64,000 nucleotides of DNA from Anastrepha obliqua (taxonomy: Eukaryota; Arthropoda; Insecta; Diptera; Tephritidae), in contig NC_072893.1 of the NCBI RefSeq assembly GCF_027943255.1, positions 35,796,001-35,860,000 on the forward strand, given 5' to 3'. Shown piece after piece: positions 33,851-45,500 of the stretch. A program made the translations under genes and the position numbers. How positions within the stretch are numbered: the first letter of the stretch is position 1; each line of letters opens with the position of its first letter. The notes under the pieces are model-generated. The model worked only from the letters and a program-made list of their open reading frames with translations. It was not told the DNA's origin and searched no databases.

Positions 33851-35410
33851 CTTTCCTTTATTGAGACGGCGAGCGACACCTGCGTGACTTTGGCCACGTT
33901 CAATAAACCAAACCAGTCGTTTCTCTCTCGTACTTTTATTTATACATCAGAAAACATCAAGTAAAATTAAGTTCTTTTAAAGCAGAGATGGTCTTCTTTA
34001 TCCTCTGCTGCCACGAACTGGTCTATACCATCGCAAATTGACTGTATGGTACATAGTATTGGTAGTTTGCAGCCTCTTTGTCAGTCTTTGGGGAGACCTA
34101 ATACTTCTAAGCCACCCTTAGACCCATCCTTGCTCGTTTTTGTCTATTCACCCGCCGCCTGATTGCCAGCGTAGGAATTCCTTTGTTTGTAGGTATTGGC
34201 AATTTCAACCAAACATCTGTTTGGGACCTCAGCGCGCTTCTGTTTTCGTAACTTGCTGCTATTGTCATTTGCCGAATGCCAATTCACTGCAGACACTTTC
34301 TCTTAGATATTTCTTCCTCTTGTGCGCGCTACTAGACAATTTGTAAATTATCTCCGCGCACTACTTCGCCGCACTTGAGTGTTCTCCGCTTGCCTGGCCA
34401 TCGCTGCTGCTAACTCACTATCCGTTGAATTCCTCGCACGCACCCAAAAAAGAGATAATGTGCATGGGTGTATGTGTTTCATTGTTTGTTGTAGTTTTTA
34501 TTGTTTTTTGTAGTTTCTGTCGGTTTTTGTTGTCAGATATTGTTGTTTTTTGCCTTTCCATAGTTTTCAAGTACCGTTAGTTTGTGTACAGTTGTTGCTT
34601 TTTTCTTAGCATCGCACCACGCATCTATTGTTAAGTACATTTTTCCATGCCATCTTTGTTGTTGCAGCAAACGCTTTCTATTCACAACGCGTATTTTTCT
34701 ATACGCTGTTGCAAGCATTAGTTCGCACAGCTCGCCAAATCACTTTTCCCCGCTACCGCCTATTGGGTGCTGTTTATATTTCCTTTCAATTTACACTCAT
34801 TCATGGGCAAAGTGTTCATTCACACGTCTCTACATAACGTCACCGCTTTGCTCATCCGCTTGGGTTCGCATCTCTTCGCATCTCTCACGTACTTTCAGTT
34901 TTCTATGCAACTAGCCTTTGTGCGTACTTTACAGTTACTCAAACGCCCCGTTGTCTGGTCGGTCTTTGGTCTTGGCATACTTTCATTGTTCTCTCACATA
35001 GTTTTTTTTTTGTGTGTTCCTTTTCGCATCTGTTCTTCGTATCTATTTTTGCTAGACAAAAAGAACCCCTTTAAAAAATTCCTTTGTTCTAGGACATTAC
35101 GACTTGTGGCTTATCTCTTTTTTAAGATATTTCTGATGTGCTTTGTTTACTCGTCGAGGGCGAGGAGGGGGATGTAACGAGGTAATCGCATAAATGTTAA
35201 TGGCCAATTTTTTTAAGCCAAGTGCTTTAAGAAAAGGATAAGGAATAAGTTGGGAAACCGATTAGTGAGATGAAAAAGAAATTAAGTTAAGGGAGCTTCA
35301 AACCAGAATTAAATTAAGGAATTAATCAATTTGTATTCAGATTGAAAGGAAAAACTCAGTACTTAATACTTAAGTAATACTTAAACTTAATACTTAGAGT
35401 GAAATATGCT
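33851..35410. other. No gene recognised
   Basis: Pyrimidine- and T-rich fly intergenic sequence. Overlapping open frames at 34582-35177 are hydrophobic but have no coding features I can support. Confidence 0.45.
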
Positions 35411-35412
35411 TA

Positions 35413-36061
35413 CAGGGACCGGCACTCAAAATGTAACCAATTAAAAATGTCAGACATTTTGTTTGAAAAATTCCTTTTTTTTCAATTCAGAGTAAAAAAT
35501 GTGTGAAAATAATACAAAATTAAGAATCAATTTACTTTTGCTCGTTATGGCTTTTTTCAGCGCCTCAAGACTGGTGAATCTTTTAGTTCGGACGTTGCTC
35601 TCTAAAATGGTTCAAAGAGAATAATCCATCGGATTCGCGTCTGCGGAATTTGAGAGCCATTGTGTGGACGTTATGAAGTTCGGAACGTTGTTTTTTAGCC
35701 GTTCTTGGTTCACTCGAGCCTTGTGAGACGGTCCCGAGTCCTGTTGAAACGTCCATGGTCTGCCATCGAAATGTTTGTCTGCCTACGGCTTCAAAGCAAC
35801 CTTCAGACTACTTTCCCGATAATATTTCGCTTTCGGCCAAGCGAAGGAACTCCTGCGCTCTCTTAAACTTTATTTACTTTACGAACAATCGATGATTGTG
35901 ATTTTCCAGCCAAATATAATGCAATCACGCTATTACGTTTGAAATCCATTACTAATTTTCTTTTTTTGGCAAAATGCTTCCGCGCGCTTGTAAACAATAC
36001 TCTGGATGCCCGAGCGACCCGAGCGGTCTGAAGTTGGTTACACTTCGACTACCGGACCTTG
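35413..36061 (-). mobile_element. DD37D (maT-like) deletion derivative
   Basis: The ends are CAGGGACCGGCACTCAAAA and, reversed, CAAGGTCCGGTAGTCGAAG, with TA on both sides (35411-35412, 36062-36063). The 649-bp interior keeps blocks of the transposase gene on the minus strand, including the start codon region near 35949 and the segment around the second Asp near 35750. Large deletions separate the blocks. It is non-autonomous. Confidence 0.82.
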
Positions 36062-36129
36062 TATACAAGCCCCATTCATGTCCATATCTCGGGTAAATGG
36101 TTGCAGATTTGAATAAATATACCAGGTGG

Positions 36130-36245
36130 AGGTTCACCATCATCATCATCCGTCAACATTACAGCTCGTGGCGAGCTTTAGCATCCTCCACGATCATCTT
36201 CCATATAACTCAGTCAGAAAGCTCCATATATGGCTGTTGAGCTGG
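36130..36245 (-). mobile_element. Possible non-LTR retrotransposon 3' scrap
   Basis: The minus strand reads WKMIVEDAKARHEL and a stop, like the last residues of some RTE-type ORFs, followed by a GATGATGATGATGG simple repeat that could be the tail. It is short, so support is weak. Confidence 0.35.
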
Positions 36246-36959
36246 TAGGGTCTACCCCGTATGCCAAAGTTTCGGAAGCTTTTCTTGGCTACCAATGGTC
36301 AGCTCTCGGGTAGATGAGCCAGTTCAGCAAGTGTTAACCGAGAATACTAGTATGTAACGTTGCAACCTCCTTGCAGCCATTGATGGATTATAAGTAGTCG
36401 AAGGCGCTTCTAAGGATAACAAATCCGTTGTTATATGGGTCTAAGCGGGACATTTCCGGATGAGAATCCATGAAAAGCAACTGATTGGAAGATAATGAGG
36501 TGGATGAGTGTCTACTAGTCAGCTACCTTGATGCGTGAGATGATAGATACACTTTCGATACCGGCTTGGGTAGATTTTGTGCTTCAATTTTAGCTGTCAG
36601 GAGAGTTTTGTTACCAAAGTCCAACGGGTTCCCTTCCATTATTCCTAATCGATATCAGCTCGAATAAATCCACTATTCCTTTCTCTTCTGTGGTGTTTAA
36701 TGGCTTTACCGGTCTGAGCTCAGGCGCAATCATTTAGCCTTAGGTAGAATAAGTAATAATAAGAAATAGAGTGCACAGTACCGCCGATAGATGGTTAACG
36801 AGAATATTATCATATCCAGTAACATTTCAGGTTGCCGAGTAGAATCACATGGGACACATTCGCCAAGGTAACACAGATGTAATCAAGGCCTGCTTCTAAG
36901 TCAAGTTTTGATGACTAGACACTCGTGAAAAACAGGAATTACGGGGGTTCGTGCCATCG
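36246..36959. other. No gene recognised
   Basis: No domain, repeat or splice-supported exon is recognised. It may be a 5' extension of the family-3 fragment that follows. Confidence 0.4.
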
Positions 36960-37640
36960 AATCAAAAGATCTTAGGGATCAGAAAAGGCGATTAGTTCCG
37001 ATGATAGACGGGTCTCCGCTGCGAGATTGACGGCTATCCAACCAGAGACTTCAGCAGCATTACCCAGAAGTATATACGGGAAAGTATTAATATGTTACAA
37101 CAATAACAACGATACTGATACTGGTTTCGAAGATAAAATTTTGTAGACAAAAGAACTTCACATCATTTAACAACCGAAGAGCGGGTAAGGAAAGCAGAAA
37201 TTGCTCTGTATGCCAGTAAACTTTATGGTTATACAAAATGGTTACATGACCAATTTAAAAATTTGGTGGAAAGCTCTTGAAAGATATGTTATTCCGGTAG
37301 ACCTCCATTTCAAAAAGATGACTACCATGAGTGGTCGTTGGAAGGAAAATCTTCTGGGCATGCCAGTCTATTATTGCGACAAACTCAGTACACCTCGAAG
37401 AGGACTGATTAAATCGTCCCAGGTGACTTTCAATAGGAATTTGGCCACTGTCTTTTCTTCTCGGGAGGAATGGAGTATGGGACTCCTACCAAACAACTTC
37501 GGCACAGCAATCTACAAAAATGGGTTGTGCTCTTGCAGAAGGTATATAAGTAATAGGACTATGAATAAGTTCCTTGCGGTTTTACAACAGATGGCTTAAC
37601 TTGATTATTATTCCATCGATCCACATTTCCAAACATTCAT
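36960..37640 (+). mobile_element. Family-3 non-LTR retrotransposon, left half (split by mariner)
   Basis: The open frame 37201-37599 includes VTFNRNLATVFSSREEWSMG and LLPNNFGTAIYKNGL, matching the minus-strand copy at 33400-33580. Reading resumes after the mariner at about 38820 with the next RNase H segments. Confidence 0.65.
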
Positions 37641-37649
37641 TGGAGAGCT

Positions 37650-38815
37650 ACTGTCGTAAGGCACAAACGTCAGTATAAGTTTTTTATTTGAAGCGTAAAC
37701 AACAATATTTTTACCACACTTGAAAATGTCGAATTTCGTGCCAAATAATGTGTTTTTGCGGGGAATTTTTTAATATGAAGAAAAAAGCAGCCGAAAGTCA
37801 TCGTATCTTGGTGGAAGTTTATGGTGAGCATGCTCTAGCTGAGCGAACGTGCCAGAAGTGGTTTGCACGCTTTAAAAGTGGTGATTTTGGCTTGGAAGAC
37901 GAAGAACGCGAGGGTGCGCCGCCAAAGTTCATGGATACCGAATTGGAGGAATTGCTCGATCAAGATCCGGCTCAAACGCAAGAAGAGGTTGCAAAAACTT
38001 TGGGAGTTGATCAATCAACCATTTCCAAACGTTTAAAAGCCATGGGAATGATCCGAAAGGTAGGCCATTGGGTGCCGTATGAATTGAAGCCAAGAGACGT
38101 TGAACGCCGTTTTATGGCATGCGAACAACTGCTTCAACGGCACAAAAGAAAGGGTTTTTTGCATCGAATTGTGACTGGCGATGAAAAGTGGGTCCATTAC
38201 GACAATCCAAAACGTCGGGCAACGTATGGATACCCTGGCCATGCTTCAACATCGACGTCGGCGCAGAATATTCATGGCCTGAAGGTTATGCTGTGTATCT
38301 GGTGGGACCAGCTGGGTGTTGTGTATTATGAGCTACTGAAACCGAATGAAACGATTACGGGGGATGTCTACCGACGACAATTGATGCGTTTGAGCCGAGC
38401 ACTGCGAGAAAAACGGCCGCAATACGCCGATAGACACGACAAAGTTATTTTGCAACATGACAATGCTCGGCCACATGTTGCACAAGTGGTCAAAACATAC
38501 TTAGAAACGCTCAAATGGGATGTCCTACCCCACCCGCTGTATAGTCCAGACCTTGCGCCATCCGATTACTATCTCTTCCGATCGATGCAACATGGCCTGG
38601 CTGACCAGCACTTCCGTAATTACGATGAAGTCAAAAAATGGATCGATTCGTGGATTGCGGCAAAACCGACCGAATTTTTCACAAAGGGAATCCGTGAATT
38701 GCCAGAAAGATGGGAAAAAGTAGTAGTAAGCGATGGACAATACTTTGAATATTAAATTTGTAACCATTTTACGTCAATAAAGTTTCAAATTTCGAAAAAA
38801 AACCGCACGAACTTA
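37650..38815 (+). mobile_element. Mariner (mauritiana-type), nearly intact gene, 5' end truncated
   Basis: The segment carries a nearly full transposase gene and its untranslated flanks. On the right, CCGCACGAACTTAACCAT near 38803-38820 resembles a mariner terminal repeat. No inverse is found on the left, so the 5' terminus is lost. It sits inside a family-3 retrotransposon. Confidence 0.85.
37726..38755 (+). pseudogene. Mariner transposase, DD34D catalytic triad complete, one frameshift near the start
   Basis: Cut-and-paste transposase acting at TA. The family start MSNFVPNNVFLRGIF is at 37726. A frame change of one base near 37770 leads into NMKKKAAESHRILVEVYGEH, and the frame is then open to the TAA at 38753-38755. 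An in-frame ATG at 37748 gives 335 residues and is also open. Motifs in the 335-residue frame are the helix-turn-helix QTQEEVAKTLGVDQSTISKR at about 77-96, WVPYELKPRD near 108, HRIVTGDEKWVHYD (first Asp) near 141, VILQHDNARPHV (second Asp) near 238 and YSPDLAPSDYYLF (third Asp). There are 34 residues between the last two Asp. The ending is LPERWEKVVVSDGQYFEY. Everything after residue 15 looks unmutated. Confidence 0.88.
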
Positions 38816-38817
38816 AC

Positions 38818-39345
38818 CATAGTCATAGACTTAGAAAAACACAGAAAAATCGGTATGCCTTCCGAAGCTTTTAGGCTACTAATCGCAGAAATCTCTTTTA
38901 AGAGCAATATCGCTATTCTTTCGGATATGCAAGCTGCAAGCCGGCCACAACAACCTTTAAACTGGTGGAACAAAGCAGGAATAGCCATACTACCTTAAGC
39001 GTAAACCATAAAGTTACCTTAATCTGGGTCCAGGGACATCGGAACATTAAAGGAAATGAAGAGGCAGACGAACTAGCAAGAGGGGTATCTGCCAGTTCGT
39101 CCAGGGGTAACATTCATCCAGAATCGATATTGACACCACTGAGTGGAATCAAGAAAGTAATATCCGCAAAATATCTTCGAATTGCGGATTGTAAATGGAG
39201 AGATCAGACGGCATGCAAGGTTAGCAAAACGTTATGGCCTGCAATCGCAAACAAATATCAACATTGATAGATATGAAACGAAGGGATGCCTGCTGACTCA
39301 CGGCAGCGCTAAGTGGCTTCTGACCTACAGAAGAGCTTAGCTAGC
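38818..39345 (+). mobile_element. Family-3 non-LTR retrotransposon, right half
   Basis: After the mariner the RNase H reading resumes: KIGMPSEAFRLLIAEISF, SNIAILSDMQAA, then VTLIWVQGHRNIKGNEEADE and LARGVSASSSRGN. The tail reads CKWRDQTACKVSKTLWP. At least one frameshift occurs near 38960. Confidence 0.7.
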
Positions 39346-40080
39346 TAGTCCAAGAGGGTATCTCTTCCAATATAAACTGCCACCAACTAACCAACCAACA
39401 AAACACTGATCCAATTATATTCAAATTAGCTAATTAGGTTTATCAGTGCCCCTATTTTCTAAGTTTTCAAATCTTGGACATTGAAATGACTACAGACAGG
39501 AGATATGTCCCTACATATATACTTGTATATCTTTATCTAAAGATATGTCCCTATATGTGTACTATATATCTTTATTTTTGTTAGTTTCCTAAACTTAAAT
39601 GCATTTTCATCTTCGAGACCATATAAATATATAACTATATAGAAAAATATGTATGTATATGTGCATATATATGCATACAAAATGTCTAGCTGCATATTAT
39701 GTATGTAGACTCACGTATCTAATACATTTCACCTTCACCCACCGCCAAACGACTGATGAAATTGAGCTCAGTGCCATTGGGAGTATTAAATTTCGCAATC
39801 AGTTGTCGGATGTGAGTGGCGATGGGTAGATAGCAGCACAGATGCACAGATACAGAATGTAAAAGCGAGCATATGCATGTGTACACATTTAGTTAGACTA
39901 GGTTCAGCGATGTGGATATGCCCTTATGTATGTATGAGTGTGTTCAAACAAGTATACGAAATGTAACGGAGAGCACACCTTGGCAGGAAAGTGTAATTTA
40001 AACGATGTTACGCGACATGGAGAGCAGGTGCATCCCGTACTGCACAGATGCATATGCAGCCATAAAACAGGGTGATCCAA
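39346..40080. other. No gene recognised
   Basis: TATATG-rich spacer. A short plus-strand stretch near 39735-39825 (HRQTTDEIELSAIGSIKFRN) looks exon-like in codon use but has no convincing splice sites. Confidence 0.4.
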
Positions 40081-40954
40081 ATATAAGGATATTTTTGGAA
40101 ACAAATTAAATGGACACAGTTTAGAAATCAGTGAATCAGTTAATCTAATTTAACTTAAATTTACTCAACTAAACTTGAATTGAGTTGACTTAATTTAACT
40201 TATCTTAGCTTAATTTAAAATGAATTAACTTGACTTAGCTTAGTTTAAATTAAACTAATTTAAGTTAACTTGACTTAGCCTAATTTAAATTAACTTTACT
40301 CAACTCAACTTTACTTAACTTAACTTGACTTAGCTTAATTTAAATTAACTTGACTTAACTTAACATAACTTAACTTGACTTAACTTAACTTAATTTTACC
40401 AAACTAAACTTAATTTCACTTAACTTGACTTAACTTAACTTAATTTTACTTAACTAAACTTAATTTAACGTAACTAAACTTAATTTAACTTAACTTTGCT
40501 TAACTTAACTTGACTTAGCATATTTTAAATTAACTTAATTTAACTTAGCTTGACTTAACTTAACATGACTTAACTTAATTTTATTTAACTAAATTTAACT
40601 TAACTTGACTTAGCTTACTTTAAATTAATTTGACCTAATTTAATTTGACTCAACTTAACTTAATTTTACTTAAATTAACTTAATTTAACTAAACTTTGCT
40701 CGACTTAGCTTACTTAAAATTAAATTAATTTAACTAAGCTTGGCTTAACTTAACATAAATTATCTTAACTTTGCATAACTGAACTTAGTTTGACATAACT
40801 TTTTTCAGTAGCGCTTCCTCTCGATTCAATCTCCCAAGGCATAGTTGCAGTTCTCTTGCTCACGAATGGATTGCATAATATTTAATTTAATAGCCCAAAT
40901 CCCCCTACAGCATCGCTTAAGAACACCTTCATTTAAATTAACTTAATTTAAATT
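40081..40954. repeat. TTAACTT/TTGACTTA-rich repeat with unique tail, left part
   Basis: About 720 bp of short, irregular repeats built from AACTTA, AACTTG and AATTTA. A unique stretch of about 110 bp follows (40800-40905, TAGCGCTTCCTCTCGAT). The same unique stretch recurs at about 46660-46770 with roughly 85 percent identity by eye, so two larger units once lay in tandem. Confidence 0.85.
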
Positions 40955-41025
40955 AACTTGACTCCTTGTCATGTCGGTCTCCTTGCCGCGGGGATGAGGC
41001 TTAAGTGGGGAGTTAACCCCATTCT

Positions 41026-42504
41026 ATGGAGATTAACTTACCACGAACTAAGAGGGCAGCTCCACATAGGAATTGGGTATCCACTCAACCGCGGAACGGC
41101 GGAATTGGTGGCCACCCAAGTACTATGTGGAGAGTACCGTACCGACAACCTGGCAGGAGGTATAAAATGCATTTTTCTACAATGTGGAGGCTCAACAAGG
41201 ATCTCTCTGCACGAGGTAACCCACTTCTGGGAAATCCTCCCGTCGAGCAATCGACGGCTCGGGCATCGGATGTGCAGGCCCGAACCCCACATTCCCCTAT
41301 GACCGGAACTGACACCCAGGGTTCCGGAGGAAGCGAACTACTAGTGGTGAAACATGGCACATTGGCTATGCCAATGGAGAGCCGAGTGAGTGTGAGTGAT
41401 ACACCGCCGTCGAAACGATCTGAAGCAACTGAACAAGTTGTGGAGGATGTGGAGATGGCGGACAATCTCTCAGTAGACTCAGACGGATCTCTGGTACCGA
41501 GTAAGTCTTTGATAACGGTTAAACCTGGTGCGAATCAGGTAAGTACCGGTAAAAAGACCGAAGTTATTGGAGATTCGAACGCAGGTGTTGGTCTAACCGC
41601 AAGGCAGATCAAACGAAGGAGACAGAAGGCGAGGCAAGCCGAAGCACTAGCTAAGGCAAGGACTCAAGCTCCGTCAACTTCGACACCTGTAACGGAAACG
41701 GGAAAGCGTGGCAGAACAGAGGATTCCTCTGTAGCGCTGCGCTCTTCCGGAAACGAAACGGGGTCTGTGCCAACGACAGGGAAGAGGAGAAAGGCAAAGA
41801 AGAGGAAAGTCGAGAGACGGAATTCGGAAATGCCTGCATCCTCGACCCAATCCAAGGCAGACAAACCTTTGCCTGACAAGGCAGAGGCTAAGGGACCTCA
41901 AATGTCGAATGACACTCTTCCGTCAACGTCTGGCGAATCATTCGCGAGAATGGCAGCAAAGGCAATGACCGTGGAGATACATACCGACAAACAAGATGGT
42001 CTACTGTCCAAAGGGCAACAAGACTATCTTGACAGCTATCTTTGGAAAGCTATCGGTGAGTCGAAAGACGCGCCGACGTTCGAGGGGAAAAGCGTGGTGG
42101 ACGGCATCGTAAAGGTGCACTGTTCCAATGCTTTTTCCCGAGAATGGCTAGAAAAAGCTATAGCAAAGATTCCAGCCTGCGAAAACAGCAAGTTTATTCT
42201 TGTTGAGAGTAGCAAAGAAAGGCTGGTACGAGCGAGTGTCTGGATTCCGGGTCCTTCCTGTAATTCAGCAGAACTCCTCAAACGCATCCGTGTTCAGAAC
42301 AAGGATCTTGACACGACTCTCTGGAGAGTATACTCCTGCACCAGGCAGAAATCCGCTACCACTTCGGAGACGGGTTCCCACCTGGTACTGGGTATCGATC
42401 TTGGGTCCCTCAAGGTGCTTAAGTCGAAGTACGGTTGCCGTCCTCACCTACATCTGGGGCGGATCCAGTTCCGCGTCCAAGATAAGGTGGAGGACAAAGC
42501 GTAA
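41026..42504 (+). CDS. LOA-like ORF1 protein
   Basis: 492 codons from the first ATG. The first 90 residues look like translated leader, so a later start such as 41299 (MTGTDTQGSGGSEL) is quite possible. The middle is basic and Ser/Thr/Lys-rich (KRRRQKARQAEALAK; TGKRRKAKKRKVERR), a likely RNA-binding or nuclear-targeting region. The C-terminal 170 residues (SFARMAAKAMTVEIH, VDGIVKVHCSNAFSREWLEK, SVWIPGPSCNSAELLKRIR) look folded and resemble the domain I recall as DUF4780 in LOA-type elements. No CX2CX4HX4C knuckle is present. It should coat element RNA and help target-primed reverse transcription. Confidence 0.8.
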   Translation: MEINLPRTKRAAPHRNWVSTQPRNGGIGGHPSTMWRVPYRQPGRRYKMHFSTMWRLNKDLSARGNPLLGNPPVEQSTARASDVQARTPHSPMTGTDTQGSGGSELLVVKHGTLAMPMESRVSVSDTPPSKRSEATEQVVEDVEMADNLSVDSDGSLVPSKSLITVKPGANQVSTGKKTEVIGDSNAGVGLTARQIKRRRQKARQAEALAKARTQAPSTSTPVTETGKRGRTEDSSVALRSSGNETGSVPTTGKRRKAKKRKVERRNSEMPASSTQSKADKPLPDKAEAKGPQMSNDTLPSTSGESFARMAAKAMTVEIHTDKQDGLLSKGQQDYLDSYLWKAIGESKDAPTFEGKSVVDGIVKVHCSNAFSREWLEKAIAKIPACENSKFILVESSKERLVRASVWIPGPSCNSAELLKRIRVQNKDLDTTLWRVYSCTRQKSATTSETGSHLVLGIDLGSLKVLKSKYGCRPHLHLGRIQFRVQDKVEDKA

Positions 42505-42518
42505 ATATACTCAGTCTC

Positions 42519-45500
42519 ATGACTGAAGTAATATTTACACAGATTAATCTGCAGCATAGCAAAGCGTCTACGGCTCTCTTGTGCCGTAGGCATGCAAAAC
42601 TGCAAACAAACCCACACATAATACTTATACAAGAACCATGGGTATGTCACAAGCGTATCTGTGGTCTAAGTGCTATGTCGTGGGGACAAATACTTCATTG
42701 TGAAGGGAATGTGAGACCGCGAGCATGTATTATCATGCCGAGGTTGATCGAACACACGATGTTAAAAGAGCTATGCTCTGGAGATATCGTTGCTGCAAAA
42801 ATAAAGTACTGGAAAAGTGGGAACAGTGTCGAAGCTATCATAGTTTCGGCCTACCTACCCTATGACTCTGTACAGCCACCTCCTTCGAGGGAGCTAAGAG
42901 AAGTGGTCAAGTACGCAGAATCCAATAATCTGGGGCTAATAGTGGGCTGTGACGCAAATTCACAGAACATTGTGTGGGGAAGCAGCAAATGCAACCCCAG
43001 AGGTCTCAAGTTACTGGATTTTATCCTGTCATCCGATTTGGTCATTCAAAACACTGGTAACAAACCAACTTTTGTGACCAGAAGGAGACAAGAGGTGATT
43101 GATTTAACACTTACCAATAGGTCAGTTGGAAATCAAATCAACCGATGGCGAGTTTTGGAAGAGGACTCTCTTTCTGATCATCGTCTTATCGAATTCCGAC
43201 TGGGAATTGACACAATATCAATACCTTCCGGTAGGAATCCTCGAAATGTGGACTGGGACAGGTATGGTGAGCTTGTAACAGAGCGATTACCAAACCTGAA
43301 AAAACTCAAATCAGCAGAAATGATTGAAGATGCGACTAAGAAATTAGAAGGTACTTTAATCAATTGCTTCGAGGAACTGTGTCCACTCAGGCAAAGCAGA
43401 CAGGGGAAAGCGGTTCCTTGGTGGAACCCTGAACTGTCGAAGCTTCGTGTACGGTCCAGGAAACTTCTTAATAAGGCCTTGAAGACCAAAACAGAAGAGG
43501 ACTGGGCCAATCATCGACTTACACAGAGAGAATATAAGAAGAAAGTACGGCAAGCCAAACTTGAATCCTATAGAAATTTCTGCAGTAACGTCGAAGAAAT
43601 GAGGGAAACAGCGAGACTTTGTAAGGTCCTTCATTTAGACCGCTCAGTAAGGCTGGATTCCATTCGAAAACCTGATGGTTCATACACCATTTCCAAATCG
43701 GAAACGTTTAATGCTTTACTCGAAACCCACTTTCCGGGTAGTAGAACTCTCTCTGAAGGTGAGAGTGGCATGAACAACAACGGTGGCAATGGTGGAACCT
43801 CTAGGTACAGCTGGTATATTGCTAGTCGGATAGTGACAAGGGAATCGATAAGGTTTTCCTTATCTTCCTTTGAAAACTTTAAGTCCCCTGGACCTGACGG
43901 AATATATCCAGCAATGCTTAAAAAAGGAGGAGACAGGCTGATTGAGGCCCTGAAAAGGATCTTTACAGCCTGTCTTGCATTTGGTTATATACTATCCCAA
44001 TGGCGACGCGTAAGAGTAGTATTTATTCCGAAACCAGGAAAAGATGACTATTCCCTAGCAAAAAGTTTTAGACCAATCAGTTTGACATCGTTCATGTTGA
44101 AAAGTCTGGAACGAGTGGTGGAGAAACATATTCGAGTGGGGGTATTGCCGAGAAGTCCACTTAGTAGAAATCAACACGCTTACCAGAGTGGAAAATCATG
44201 TGAATCAGCCTTACACGATCTTGTTAGCAAGATTGAAGCTGGGCTGGAAGCTGACGAATACACAATGGGCGTGTTCGTGGACATTGAGGGGGCTTTTGAT
44301 AATGCCACTTTCGGCTCGATATGTTCTTCTGCCGAACGACACGGAGTTAATCAAGCCATTATAAAATGGATATACTCCATGCTCTCTGAGAGGCTGTTAA
44401 CCGCTGGTGGGAGCGATGACGAGCAAATCACAGTCAGGGCCAAGCAAGGATGTCCCCAAGGGGGTGTTCTTTCTCCGCTGCTGTGGTGCTTCGTCGTAGA
44501 CTCCCTATTAGTGGAGATGCAGGAACTCGGCTTTCATGTCCAAGCATATGCGGACGACGTCTGTGCGCTAACATCGGATAAATCCTTAAGGAGGCTTTGC
44601 ACGAAAGTGCAGAGGATTCTTGACAAAATCGATGATTGGTGCATGAGACAAGGTCTTTCCGTTAATCCGAACAAAACAGCCATAGTCTTGTTTACGAGAA
44701 AACGGAAATTGGATGGACTCAGTCTTCCAACACTGAAAGGTGTGACACTTGGTCTTTCCAACGAAGTTAAATATCTAGGAGTAATTTTGGATAAGAAGCT
44801 GACTTGGGAGACACACGTTTCACTGAAGGTGAATCGTGCATTGAAGATTTTTCAGCAATGCCGTAGAGCCTTTGGCAAAACTTGGGGTCTGAAACCTGCT
44901 GTGGTCCTATGGATATACACGGCACTTATCAGACCAATCATCACTTACGCTTCTGTGGTCTGGTGGCGACGGAGCATGGTTAAGTCCACAATCCGGGAAC
45001 TATACAGGCTGCAAAGAAGTGTATGTTTATGCATCACGGGTGCCATGAGTACAACCTCTGGAGATGCCCTAAATGCTATGCTCGATTTGCTCCCCCTGGA
45101 TCTTAAGATACAACAGGAAGCAATAAAAGCAATGTGCAGACTCCATAAATATGGTCTCTGGCACGAAGATGGAACTTCGGGACACAGAGAAATCTTTAAG
45201 TTGCTGTCGGAGCAGTGTCCAATGTTTTTGGCACCTAAAGATGACCTGATACCCACAGTTTCATTCGGAAGGAAATTTGATGTCAGATTTCCATTGCGTG
45301 AGCAATGGAGCAATCCAGGAGGCATGCAGGGAGGTTTGACGGATATTTTCTTTACCGATGGGTCCAAGACTGAAATAGGGTCTGGAGCCGGATGGTACTT
45401 AAACGATAGTAATAAGTATCACTACGCTATGGGGGGAATGGCAACTGTTTTCCAAACAGAAGTTTTTGCCATCCTAAAAGTAGCCGAATGGATAATCGAG

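Noticed and set aside
34533..35177. Overlapping hydrophobic ORFs suggesting a membrane protein
   Set aside because: Composition is T- and pyrimidine-rich; several frames are open together, with no domain and no splice-supported model.
39735..39825. Exon-like stretch HRQTTDEIELSAIGSIKFRN
   Set aside because: Codon use looks real, but there is no good acceptor or donor and no partner exon, so it is not listed as a gene.
41038..45367. Minus-strand ORFs of 60-140 codons across the LOA-like element
   Set aside because: They overlap the long sense ORFs 41026-42504 and 42519-46178, which carry all recognisable domains.
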